64,000 nucleotides of DNA from contig CM056580.1 in NCBI GenBank assembly GCA_029721435.1, forward strand, positions 71,387,367 through 71,451,366, in the 5' to 3' direction. The translations under genes were made by a program, and so were the position numbers. Positions 10,366-23,000 of the stretch are shown here, in pieces. Origin of the DNA: Gymnothorax reevesii. Its lineage: Eukaryota > Chordata > Actinopteri > Anguilliformes > Muraenidae. The notes under the pieces are model-generated. The model was not told the DNA's origin and made no database searches. It saw only the letters and a program-made list of their open reading frames with translations. Within the stretch, counting starts at the first letter, position 1, and every line of letters starts with the position of its first letter.

Positions 10366-13300
10366 CACTTAAAACCACTTAGTTTTCACAAATACAAATC
10401 AGTATTGCTTAAAAAGAGTTTAATTACAAGTCTGGGGAGGACTGAGAGCTTAACAATTTTCTGAAGGCTGAAAGTTTGGGACAATTTTCAGAGAGATCTG
10501 TTTGTGAAGTGGTTTACGATTGCAAAATGAACTGAGCAATGGTCTGGCCATCATTTTGAGCGATGACACTGTGAATGCTCTTGAAAGTCAACAACATTGG
10601 TATTAGTCTTATCCTCTCTTGTAGCACTCTAATATGCATTTGGATTAAATCTCATGGGAAAATTTGCAAAATTCATAGAGAGAGCATTTCATATTTTGGT
10701 TGTATATTCTTTGTAAAGTTAATTGCAAAAATGTTTATTTCATGCACTGTCATGTATGTTCAGAGAGATGTTATGTAATATATTCTGACCATGAACTTTT
10801 GAAATTCAATGTGGTTTTAATTTGCCTAAAAGCCCCTTCTGGCCTGAACGCCTTGAGTTTGCTCGGTGCAAGAATGCGTACCCCAACATGAAATCCTGAG
10901 ACATAAAAAGACCTCCTGAAAATGTGCACATTTGCTCTTGATGTTATCTCATTAGCGTATACCACAAGCTAATAATGGCATCACTCTACCACAGCTTTAC
11001 CTCTGGCTGGCGAAACATTTTGTAGCTTCATTAATACTGTGCATTCCATGACCTTCCTTTCATGTTAGTTCTTTCTTCCCTTCTTTTATTTTACAGAAGA
11101 ACGTAACAAGGGAGAGTTGATTAATTGCAGTGGTGAATTTGAGAAAATGAAAACAATTTGTAAATGTGAAGCTAAATGAGGGCATATTAAGTGGGTTACA
11201 CATACATGTTAACTGTGCCATTACTCAATAGAGTTGTGACTGAGGGAGGCCCTCCCCTGTACTTGGCATCCATTTTAAATAAATAATCAGGGCGACAAAG
11301 CTTTGGCATGGAAGGGATTGGGCCGCTGGCACAAAGAGAATGAAGATGTCACAATACCTCATTAATTTTCCTGGCTTGCTGCTCCTGTTGCCTTTCAGAT
11401 CTCGCCTTCCTGGTCAACTTGCTCTCTCCGCGCTGACCTCACGGTGCTGGGACACCCAGGCAATTAAACCCCTCCCACCCCATTCTCCAAATCTGCTCTC
11501 ACCACAGGGCATTTAAGGATTTATTTTACATTTAGTACCTTTGAAGGTGAAGAAAATGAGCAGGTTGTGAGGCAGTTTACTCAAGCTATACAAATGGCAG
11601 GGCTAGAGCGTGAGGAAGGCTCATACTGTCGAAGAACTGGCGTATAAGTGCGGTTAAAGTCACTCTTGCCCAGGTGAGGACCATAATTGTTTTATTATCC
11701 AAATACAGTTATCCAACTCTGAGTGAGCATCCTGGTGCCCAAAAATATTACGAGCTTCAGCAATACTGTGTCAACCACAATTTTACGAAGTGTCACTGAA
11801 AAGATGAAAGGAAATGAAAGGTGAGCACAATGGGGTGAGGCAATAAATCACAGAAACACAATCTAAATGCAAATACGGAGCCAAAAAGAAGTGCTCTATG
11901 AGTACCGTGTCTTTTTTTTAATTAAAATTAAACGTGCACACACAAATAAAAAAAATGTAAGTTGCTCTTCTTGAACAGAACTACATGCTATGGACATATC
12001 TGTACCTCATATGCTGACCCTTCTGATTTTCATTTCGTTTTCACATTATTGCTGTATTGATTTTCAGTGTTACAAATGGTTAAAAACATAACTAAGCTAA
12101 TCAATTTGACTTAAAGACAAAGTAACACTCCTGAAACACAGCAATTTCATACTTCTGTACGTTTTCATGTGATCTCCCCTCTGGCCAATGCTACATGGCC
12201 GATGTGCAGGAGTACACTTGCTGAAATTAACTGACATTTTATCTCTGAATATGACAGGTTCACACCGAAGGAGCAGACAAGCACTGTACCCATTCTTACT
12301 TCATCACTGAAGTGCCAGTATAAGACTAATGTTGAAGAGAAAGATACAGCAATTGTCCTTCAACTGGCAGTTCTACCCTGATTCTCGCTTATATATTGTT
12401 TTGAGTTGGACACTAGGGGGCAGTATCTCTCTTTGGTAAAATCTTCAAGAATTAAATGATCCTGGAAATAACTGCATGTTTGTATGAAAGGGGTGTGGTA
12501 TACTTTCCAAAGTATATGGCTAAGCGCGTGGATATGAATACTGGGTTTGAAGTTATCGGTCAATTATAAGTTATGTTGTGCAAGTTTTAAACACCTGGGA
12601 GCGAACTATTTTCTGGTACTTATACAAGATAAAGTGGAGTACTTGTAGAATGGTAATACGTTGTTGTGAACCTTTAACTACAATCTTTTATCTTAAACTG
12701 ACACCCAAATTAGGTTTCCTCCCTATTTCCAGTGTTTACCCAGTTATGTTGTTCCCCAAGTTATTTCCTTTGGGTTTGTATTTGTCAACAGATTTATTTC
12801 ACATTTGGTGTGAAGGCTAGTTCTGATATGCAATGAGCATCAATTACTGCTGCTGCTAGTCAGTTAAGATGCAGAATATATAAATAATGACTGAAACTGG
12901 CATGGATATGCCAGAAATGAACTATCTCTGCAAAAGATCACAAGCTTAATTTCTACTCGCCTCATTCCCCTGAAAAGCGGAATTAATTTTATGATAAAAC
13001 ATCACCATACGGCGGACATTTTACAGGCTCTATTGAGCCTTGTTTGCCCTTTGCCTTCTTTTAGAGCGAGCCTGGGGAGTGACAGTACTAGTCTCATCAT
13101 TTGTGTCCTCCTTAAATATAATGAACAATCACATCCTGTGGTGACTCACAAGGCAAAATGCAGCCATTATAAACATATGTAATCCCTGTTGCTTTTTCAT
13201 TGTATGTGTGTGTGTGTGTGGGTGTGTGTGTGTGAGTGCGTGAGTGAGAGAGAGAGAGAGGGGGGGAGGGGGGGGCGGGAGATGTGTAATTGCTTAAAAA

Positions 13301-15131
13301 CAAAGGAATACAGTAAGTCTCCAGTCTCATTGACCACATCTCATTTCTTATTGGTTATCTATGATACAACAGTTTTTATCAATTAAAAAAGTCTGAATGG
13401 TTATTTAACTCTTAAATTTTACATCGGCAATAAAAAGAGCTACGTATAGGAAATGTATGCAAATTCCAGCTTGATATCTGTTTGGTTTGGTCGATTCAGG
13501 GAGTTAGGATGTTCATAACAAATGCTGTTAAGAACTCACAAACATTTTAATTCAACAATTCTGGTTTATTGCTTACCAAAGATGAAGAGGTGATGAAGAG
13601 TAAGTCCCAAGAGTTTAGAGTCTGTAGATTTTTTATTGCACCTTCATATCAAACTTAAGTTGCCAACCACACAGTCAAATTTTTGTTCTCAAAAGAAGCC
13701 TTCCATTCTCTTTGTACCCAAAGAGATACCCGTCCACAGAACTTACTATAGGGCCTGAAATACTCCGGCATTCCAAAATTCCCAACACATGATTGAATTG
13801 GCTCTGTTTTGAAGAGTGAGATTTTGATGTATATAAATAATATTGTGTCACGGGGCAAAAACTAATACACTATAAGGACACATTGTCATCTTAAAACAAC
13901 CTCTGCACTAATAAATAAATGAATAAGTAAATACATTTTATATTATACCATATTTAAATATTTAAAGATGATCACACAGGACCTGTCTGAGCCGTAATTG
14001 AAGACATTGCTCACTTTTTTTGGGGTATGAGCGCATCAAAGCTACTGCATTAAAAATTTAAAAAAAAATCTCCAAACCCTAACAGAAGTATGAAAACCGC
14101 ATTGTTGGAACAAAATTTTACTTCTGTTGTTTTTGTTGTTGTTGACGTGAAATTGGATAATAATGGGGAAGTTTTGTGACTACAGTCTGCTTCAAAAATT
14201 TGCATGATATAACTAGCTAGCTGACATTGAAATATTTATTACAAATAAGATATAAATCCAATATGCTGACTTGATTGTTTTCAATCCCAGGCTATCAATT
14301 CCATCCCCTCTTTTCATTGCGTAATCCACCCCCATAGCCATGAAGTTGCTATTGATGAAACTTGCCCAGGCAGATTGCAAATGTATAATCAATATTTCAC
14401 CTGAACTGAATTGTAAAAAATTGAAAACCATTGTGAGCACTCAGTACTGCTATTAAAATGCATGTGGGCAGAGATACTGACAAAACCCTGATCACCAGGA
14501 CCAGAATCTGTGGCTGCATTCAAGAGGTCTGAAATTCACATTTTTATATCTATATATATTTTATATTTCACATGCAATTTTCTTTTTTTGTACTTCGTAG
14601 CTAGCATTTGCCTCTTTTCATTTTATCCTGTCTATTTTTCTGCAGTCAATAGGACTTCAATTTTCATCTGTGCAAATGCATATTAATTTTTTATTCACAC
14701 TTTGGAAGGGAGAGTGGTCCTATGGTACAAATTGTCACAGATAGAGACAACACAGAAAACCCTACAACTTTGCTGCTTATGAGCAATAGTTCCAATCATT
14801 TCACTCAACTGAAGGCTCAGTGATGGTAAAGTTATGTTCCGTCACGGTACATTTACATGAGCTCCTCGTCCTTCTCAAAACGGGGAAAGTAAAGCACTGT
14901 ATTTTAATTAAGTTCTTCGATTATACCCGAGAGAAGCAAAACATATAATATTGAGCAGCATATATTTCCTACGGGAGAACAAAGTTAATCTAACTTTTAG
15001 CTTCACAGTCTTCCCATTGACTCATACTTCTATAAATAAATGATTCTGTAGTGCAGCAGCACAACTTATTACCTGCCATTTTGTTTCATAAAAAAATGAG
15101 CGATGAATGTAGTCCAACATATTATTAGACC
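10366..15131. other. dok2 3' untranslated region and intergenic DNA
   Basis: The dok2 3' UTR begins here, but no clear polyadenylation site could be fixed. The rest is AT-rich with no supported gene. A compound (TG)n-(GA)n-(G)n microsatellite lies at about 13202-13276, and the open frames over it are low-complexity artefacts. Confidence 0.55.
13202..13276. repeat. Compound (TG)n/(GA)n/G-rich microsatellite
   Basis: Runs of TG, then GA, then a nearly pure G tract broken by single A or C. Confidence 0.9.
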
Positions 15132-15302
15132 ATGGAACACATTTTACCAGAAATGAGCAGACAACATATTGAACCAGTTACGTTACAGGGTGCTTTGCCC
15201 GCGCTGGCTGGTGATGAGGACAGTGAAAGCACTTCCAATAATAGAAGTTTGCCTCTGGTGGAATTAAAGCAAAGTACAATGGCTTTCCTCAGAGACTTCC
15301 AG
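15132..15302 (+). CDS. Possible unassigned exon (weak)
   Basis: This is an open frame beginning at ATG, with balanced composition (ILPEMSRQHIEPVTLQG, LPLVELKQSTMAFLRDF). It ends at a near-consensus donor (CTTCCAG/GTGAGT, GT at 15303). No partner exon or family was recognised, and no acceptor is needed if it is a first exon. It may be chance. Confidence 0.2.
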
Positions 15303-15344
15303 GTGAGTTCCAGGCAGCATTGCCTTTGCTTATTAAAACGCTAG

Positions 15345-16476
15345 ATGCTCTTGTTACTCTGACTGCCATCTCTTTCCTGTTTTTTGTAGTTCAGCATCTC
15401 TAGGGGCTTTTCAGGTAGCAGGATTGTTTTAGATATCACCCAACGAGTAATTAATCACAGCTGCCAACCCAGCACGGATTAAATAACTGATGGTCCAAAA
15501 GTTCCCCTCTCCTGTTTTTGAGCACATAAATAGCATGGCAGTTATTTTAGTTTAAAGCCTCAGTTTCTGACCCCAGTGCCCTTCATTACAAACAAGTTAA
15601 GGTAGAGATGACACCGCTATGCTGAATTCAGCACTAAAATTCACACTAAGAGCACTATTCAGTACTTAACTATCACTATTTGGAAGGAAGCAGTTGTGCT
15701 TTTCTATGCTGCAAGTGAACAATCTGTGCATTAATCGTATCACCCACAACATTTTATTTCCACCCATACGGAAAAGAAATATAAGAAACTTATAAAAAAA
15801 TCCATCGCCTTCATTTTATGTTTCATGTATTGTATGTTTCATGTATAATATATGATTTACTCCTGAAAGTGGCCGATTTTGCATTCTTTTCATAGAAGAT
15901 AATAAAAAGAATCATATAACCATTATATGAAAACTATACATGTTGAAGATAAGGAAAGCATATGTCAACCTATATTTTCCATAGACATTTCATATAATTT
16001 TTTGCAGTTTTTTTACTATGTCTGTTTAAAGACATATACTTTACATATATAAATAAATACCACTATATGTACATTTTCTGTATGAAAAATGAATATTTTC
16101 TGCAGGTAAATTATACTGTCTTTACATGTTTTATATAAGTTTATTAAATGGCATATAATAAAAATCTGTATAAAAAATATAGGAATATATACCATTACAT
16201 ATAGATTTTTTGTATGTTATGGCCTTGTAATGCCATGGAAAACTATGTTTTCTTTATGTTTTTTGTATGAGAATTCTCATATGACAGCCTATGAAATTTG
16301 CAATATGATTATAAAAATTACATACTTTTTATGAATGATTTAATACAACTTCATATACATTTATATACTGCAATACTACTTTCTACCATCCCAGCTACAT
16401 AACTGCTGTCTATAAATGCAATATTATCCGTAATGCAGAAAAAATGGCTGTTAGGCAAACTTTTAATTTGACGGAC
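15345..16476. repeat. AT-rich cluster of short CATATG-like motifs
   Basis: From about 15880 to 16380 there are many spaced copies, in both orientations, of short words built on CATATG, TATATG and TTTCATAT, separated by T-rich or A-rich runs. The cluster lies just beyond the polyadenylation signal of the BEN-domain gene. CACTA transposons usually have such clustered subterminal repeats, so this could be the left subterminal region of the cassette at 16.4-24.5 kb. No CACTA-type terminus could be pinned down. The first part (15345-15880) has no feature. Confidence 0.35.
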
Positions 16477-16482
16477 TTTATT
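16477..16482 (-). terminator. Polyadenylation signal of the BEN-domain gene
   Basis: Minus-strand AATAAA about 170 bases downstream of the TAG/TAA stop region at 16649. It is the first such signal in the right orientation. Confidence 0.5.
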
Positions 16483-16648
16483 TGCAGTGAACTGATATTA
16501 CATCAACATGGGCAAAACGAGGGAGGGATAAAAACCTGCCCACTAAAAACAATTTCCCTCTAACAGGTAAAACCTGGCTACAAATGTGACACTGTAACAG
16601 TAACAGTTACTAACAAGTGGATCGTGTTTGGGTGTGGTAAATTGTTTT

Positions 16649-19603
16649 TTAAGGGGTTGTTGCGACAGAAACAATTTTACTTTTGGCACGGAGCTCTGTG
16701 ATCTTGGCATTGATTGTGCTGCCAATGCTGGCGGGCTGGGTCCCAGGCCACCTCTCAAGCGTTGCACCTATATATGAACACAATAGGGGAAAATGGAAAA
16801 GAATGACAGTACAATTATTAATCTGAAAGTACCGCCCCCCAGAGAAGTTAACTAAAAGGAAATACATCACAGTATAACCTTTGATGAGGAGATGCCTCTA
16901 TCAAAGGCAAGATTATACTTCAGACTAAAATATACTTATTTTCCTAAATGTATTCATTTGTTTATTTGCTGTTAGACAAAAAAGAGGCACTTGAGACAGG
17001 AGAGAATGAGGTAGCCGACTATACTGTAGCATGTCATGAGAAGACCAATATTACCTGTGTATATAGTACAGTATATGAGCCAGGGACGATCAGACAGTAT
17101 TCTATGAATTAGGTTCTTCCATTTGGCAAAGACATTGTTTCATTAACATTTACACAATATAGAAATGCTGGGTATATATTGTATGTTCTCCATGTGTCTC
17201 ATAGAATTTAACACAACAGACACTAAAGTCTGACACTGTAGAATGCTGGTATGGTGTATGAAATCAGCAAGAAGAAAAAGCATGGACTATTGCCAAAACA
17301 CATACCACAAAAAGTTGAAAACTTACTGTAGATGGCATCCAGTTTAGTTTTGTCCAGAGGTAGACGAGCATCTCCTCTGCCTCGTTTCCCCCCTCGAAGA
17401 TTGCTCACCAGCAATATCTCCATTAGGAAGACTGCTGTGAGCAGATGCCTCACAAATACTGTGGCCGAATTAGCATTAACTGCACAGGCCCACGCCAGTT
17501 TCTCTACCATGACTCCAGTCCCAGGATGGAGCTCCACCTGTTTAAACAAGGAGACAATCGTGAGTATTTAGGGTTTAAATATAATTTGCTCACCCCTGGA
17601 GACTTAAGACATTAAAACAAAAAATAGATATACATACATGTACATCTGAGAGGTAGTAGATCCAATTCCAATAAATTGGAGTTATTTATTCTTTAAAAAT
17701 CAATTACCTTGGACGACTGGCAGCCCCTTGTTGACTGTGGAATAACAGTCTCTGATGTGGAGCTGGATGCTGAAGATCTGGGGAGGGACAGCAGTGAATC
17801 TGCAGATGATGAACCAGGCCTGGACTGTGGAGAATTTTGGAGGGGCAGTGGTGGTGTGGTCAGCTCCAAGAAGTTTGGAGCTCTTAGAAGTTTCAGCCAA
17901 ACCAATGACATTCTTCATTGTCTTTAGGAGTTCAGGCACATCTATACACAGAAGATGACAAACAAAAACAGTACATCACTCTTTAGTACAATATAAAGTA
18001 TGGCTGAAGTGTTTTGGTTGTCTAACTGTTAAGTGATTAGAAGTGATACCTTGGACAACCAACTCCCTCAAAGTAGCATTCTCTTCTTTCAGATCTTGGA
18101 TCTCCCGCTTTAACTCGGCCACTGTCTTTGTCAGATTTTTACCATGATGAATGACTGAAGGTGGTGAATCGCTGTACATTGCAAGAAATTCCTCTGCAGG
18201 GTCTTTTCTTGTGAGAGCCTTTGACTTCTGGATATACAGAGAAAGAGAGAGAGAGAGATCTAACATTCTATTTACATGATACAACTGAAAAAATATGGTA
18301 ACAACAAAATTGTTAAAAGCAAAAAGATATCACCTTGACTTGCAATGGCTGAGTGAGAATCTGAGTCTCATCTGGATCTGAGACATCTGAATCATCCTGA
18401 TATTTTTGAGGACAGACTGATACCCTCTTGGTCAGCTCTGCAGGTTCATTTTCCTTCAGGAGTGCATTAAGTTTACGGGTTGCCTCAAAACGAGTAGCTA
18501 GAGAATAAAAGATGAAAGAATACAAACAGATTTAATAACAATCTGTTTAATGCTCAAGAGCAGTGTTTGTATCACTATGTTATTACAATGTCAGTACCAT
18601 AGTATGTGTTGTGTAGAGCTGTGGTTCAGTGGGCTTTGCAAAAAATACTAATAACTAATATTTGACTGCATACATTTAACTACATTTCAAATCCATATGA
18701 AACTTTGGTTAATGTTTCATAAACTTTACGTACTAAAAAGCCAGGGGTTTGTTTGTGTTCCAATTAGTGTCAGGTTAGGGGTACTTAAAAGTAGGAACCA
18801 TTGCTGTGGATGACATCATGAGATTGTTGTGTAGTGATGTTCACTTACAGAGGAGGGAAGTCGAGTAGATAAGCATTTTGTAGACCAGTAATTTACACAT
18901 GATAAAATGGTGTCAAAACTGTTATATAAATAAATAATCTGCGTAACATTTTAAATCGAGTTGGCCTATTTAAACAGGGCTCATTTGACATGACTTTCCC
19001 GCCAATAATACTGTATTTAATCATCGTGCATCCTGCAAAAACATTAGTTAGAAAGCATTTACCGAGGTAAAAACTTTTGTCTTTGAACCATAGCAACATT
19101 AACTTACCACTGACAAAAATAACAGTGGCCCAGTAGTGAGGCCACCCTCCACGCTGTTTCTTCCCATGGCACCATTCGATGACGGCTGAGTAGGTGGAAA
19201 TGGGATCCCCATTTTGGTCCATCTTGGAGTCATCATACCCGCTTATATTGTCAGTCTTTACTTCACTGAGCTTCCCAGAGTCCTCCCCTTCACTCCACTG
19301 CACCACTGCAAATTTCCTGTCCTTGTGTTCTGAAGTAAAAAATAAAAAAAAAACCCAATTATTTCTGAACCGAATAATATGACCAATATACATACATTTT
19401 TTCTCCTTCTTTTTTTTTAACAAGCTGTCTTTTAAAAAAACCGAGAACAACCAAATTTCTCCCTTTTTTAAACGTGTGTTACTTTTTAGCATCAAGCTAA
19501 CTATCACTTTTAGCAATGCTACAAAACCGAAAATCCTAAGTACTAAGCTAACTCATTCAAATACGTAATTTTACTTACCAACGGGAGGTTCGCTTGACTC
19601 CAT
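16649..19603 (-). CDS. BEN-domain protein, seven exons, probable transposon partner gene
   Basis: Minus-strand exons by splice signals and phase: 19603-19579, 19329-19108, 18497-18334, 18227-18050, 17941-17708, 17537-17327 and 16767-16649. It starts MESSEPPVEHKDRKFAVVQW. Exon 2 encodes a compact N-terminal unit (KFAVVQWSEGEDSGK to GGWPHYWATVIFVS) of the kind placed ahead of BEN domains in fish proteins. Exon 4 is a likely coiled coil (KTVAELKREIQDLKEENATL). Exon 5 is S/P-rich. Exons 6-7 form a BEN domain (VELHPGTGVMVEKLAWAC, VRHLLTAVFLMEILL, LPLDKTKLDAIY, then ERWPGTQPASIGSTINAKI). BEN domains bind DNA or chromatin factors. Total length would be about 360-380 residues. All phases agree except in exon 5, which enters in one frame and must leave in another. 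Either one base has been gained or lost, or an internal acceptor (AG at 17882-17881) is used, which restores a 363-residue frame. It diverges from the TNP2-like gene. Confidence 0.75.
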
Positions 19604-19955
19604 TGCATCCGAATGGGCGATGAGCAGGGTGCACCAACCGTCAACCGAACCGAGACCTGCCGCCGCTGCGTGTTGTTCAAAATGAACCACCCTCGCGTGA
19701 CCGTGTTGCGAAGGTCACGCGATCGCTGCCAGGCATGATGGGCACGATGGGCATGATGACCCGCCCTCAGCTCACCCTACGCTGACTTTGATTGGCGTAT
19801 CTTGACATTTTACGTACTCTTAGCAAATCAACGCTCTAAAAACAACCTTTTTACTTCCTGGATTTGTAGCGGGCTTTGCTTTTTGCGGGCCTTGGCTTTC
19901 CACAGCATGATAAACGGACTGTCAATCCGGCTCCTGTAATGTTAACGTTGCAAAC
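19604..19955. promoter_or_regulatory. Shared divergent promoter of the BEN and TNP2-like genes
   Basis: Only 352 bp separate the two divergent first ATG codons (19603 minus, 19956 plus; the alternative plus start is 20038). The interval is GC-richer than its surroundings, with many CpGs. It contains a perfect 10-bp inverted repeat, TCGCGTGACC at 19693-19702 and its complement at 19713-19722, spaced by 10 bp, and nearby short repeats of GATGGGCA (19737-19760). No TATA box is obvious. The inverted repeat is a candidate operator, possibly for the BEN protein itself; that link is inference. Confidence 0.5.
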
Positions 19956-20037
19956 ATGCCGAAAAGAAAAGTCGTGACACCCGACCCAACAGAAAAAGAC
20001 TGGCTGCGGAGAAACGTTCCTACACGGACTTTGTCGA

Positions 20038-23000
20038 GATGGAAGAAAAGGTATGCGCGCTCCCTGCAGCTCACAGGTGATGTTAATGTTAGCTACAGTT
20101 ATCGATTCGTTACTACTGACTGTCCGTTGTTTCCTAACGTTGTTTCACTAGAAAAATCGACAGAGCTTTGAGTGACAGCAGAAAGCACACGACGCAACAA
20201 CATGTTAAGTGCAATTTATTTCTTGTCCTCTTTGTTTTAACAGCGAGTGAGCTATAGATTGAGCTGCCCACAGCAATATACTATTTGAATCCCGAGTCAA
20301 GAACCAAATGTTAATTTGATTACAAAAGCATGAACAGTATTAACACTTACACTATGAATAATCAATTATGTTTTGATGGGCACAAATTACAGTGGTAGGT
20401 TATTAGTGTAATGTAACATAATCCAATATGTTTGCCACATAAATGTTGGATACTGTGCATGTTTGAAATCGCTTGATAATATATCTTCTGTACAAATAAA
20501 CGTTTTACTTGAGTAAATGAGAAGAGAATGAACTGTTTTAAACTTAGGCTAGTTGTTTTTGAACTTGTTTCTAAGTCATTAATATGGAAAGGGAGAAAAA
20601 CTGTATTTGGAGGTGGGAGCTGTGTGAAAATCTGTCTCAAACAAGTTCTTGATACTATTTTAAGGAAGGTGATGAAGATAATACCCAGAGAGAAGAGCAG
20701 AGACCAGGACCTCTCACAGTACCACAACAGGTGAGGGAAAAAAACCACCAGTATTGTTTCCCTCCCTTACACAGTCAAACTACTGCCAACCTCTGTGTCC
20801 CTCCATCATTCTTTTTAGAGAAGCACCAACCCACGTGTTTTGGTTCAGATCTGATTCTGACATTCACACTTTTTTTAAAATCTTGAATAATATTGTTATT
20901 ATCAACTTTACTGCTGTTGTTGTTGGCGCTATGTGTATGATTAGGTACATAATAATTTATGTAACCTTTTTTCTCCTGGATTTTAAAATCTGCATGTAGG
21001 TGACCAGACTTAAAATTACAGTCGTTCCTTCATTCTTATGTTATTCTGTGCGTACCGAGTCACCTCTACACTGCTTGTACATCACAGTGTAGTAGAGAGA
21101 GATGTACAGTTCACAAATGTCTTCACATGAGCTTGGCTTCTCTTCAGCCACCCATAGTGGCTCTGTGCCATCAGTTCAATATCCATTCGATGAGTCAGGT
21201 CACTGTTAAATCGGTTCAGTCCCATCTCAAATTGTTTTATTTATACAATGAATTATGGACTTGTGTTCCTCTCAGGAAAGTGAAGATGCCACCCAAAGAG
21301 ATGAGCTTGGAGTAGAACCTCTCCCAGTGCCGCAGGTGAGACAAAACTACAGTATTAGACCACTCTACCTCTGTTGCTTACTCTTACAGTCGAATATCAA
21401 TTATTATCTACATATGTTATTTCTTTGTGTCATTCCTAGGAAAGTGATGAAGATGGTGGCCCGAGAGAAGCGGAGAGAACAGAACCTCTCCCAGTGCCAC
21501 AGGTGAGACAAAACTACAATATTAGACCACTCTACCTCTGTTGCTTAATCTTACAGCCAAATTACAATTATTATCTCTGTTGTTTCTTTGTGTCGTTCTT
21601 AGGAAAGGGATGAAGATGGTGGCCAGAGAGAAGAGGAGCGGGCAGAACCTCTCACTGCGCCACAGGTGACAAAACTACAGTGCACAATCTGCTCCACCAC
21701 TATCCGTCTCTTTCACTTCAATGAGCTGTTCATTATTATCTTTTTCAGGAAAACAATGAAGATGGAAGCCAAAGACAAGAACAGAGAGCAGAATCTTTCA
21801 CTGTGGTGCAGGTGAGACAAAACGTCAGCATTCACATGTGAGGTTGATTACATTTTTTGTTACATTAGATTAATTTGACATTGGACTAATTGTAAGATAT
21901 TCTGCAGTTCATTGACATGTACGCTTTCCATCAATCAGCTTTCAATCAATCAGCTTCTTTTTTCTTTCTCACGTGTTGTAGCTTCTGTCTATTTTCTATA
22001 CTAAGTGCAGTCTGCCAAAACAAGGTTATAAGTAAAACAAATGAAACCTGATCCATTTCATTGCAGTGTTTCTTTTTCCATTTATCATTTAGGACAACGT
22101 CCCTCAAGAGGTGGATGATGACCACTCCTCCCATGGACTAACAGAAGGGCAAAGCATCATCTCGATTCTCTCCTTTGCACTGAGACACAACACAACAGGT
22201 GTATTAATGGAAGACCTGCTGAAACTGCTCAAATTGCATTCTGCTCGGACTAGTGCAGTTCCAACAAGCAAGTATTTTCTGGAGAAACCATTATCTGATA
22301 TTACACATTTGTTCGAACGACACCATTACTGTGGAGTTTGTACTAAGTACATTGGTACTTCACAATCCCTGGAAGAAACACTCAAATGTGTGTCATGTTC
22401 CTCATTCACAACAGTGAAAGCCAGTTTACAGGAAGGACATTTCTTTATGAGCATACCATTAAAGGATCAGCTGAAAGATCTTCTTGAGCACCAGGATATG
22501 CAGGATCTATGTTTTAGTGCTGATGCCCGTGCAAAGCATGTTATAAAGGACATATGTGATGGCACCTTATATCAGACCTTGAAAAGTAACAGTGAAGACG
22601 ATTTTCTGTCCCTCACATTCAATTGTGATGGTGTACCAGTTTTTCAGTCCTCCAAATTTAGTATTTGGCCAATATTATGTTGTGTTAATGAGATACCACC
22701 TGAGAGTAGAGATAAACATATACTCATATGTGCTTTGTGGTTTGGAGCTAAGAAGCCAGACATGTCTTGCTTCTTTAAACCATTTGTTGAGGAGTGTGCC
22801 AGTCTTTCTCAAGCTGGTTTTGAGTGGCAGCATCCTAGTGATCAGTCATTGAGACGCATAAAAGTGCACACATGGTGCTGTGTGTGTGATGCAGTAGCAA
22901 GGCCATTACTACAGAATATAAAGCAGTTTAATGGTGAGTATGGCTGTGGAGTCTGCCTTCACCCTGGGATGCAAACAAGGAAAGGAAAAGGAAACACAAG

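Noticed and set aside
13112..13386. Open frames across the (TG)n/(GA)n repeat on both strands
   Set aside because: Low-complexity translation of a microsatellite.
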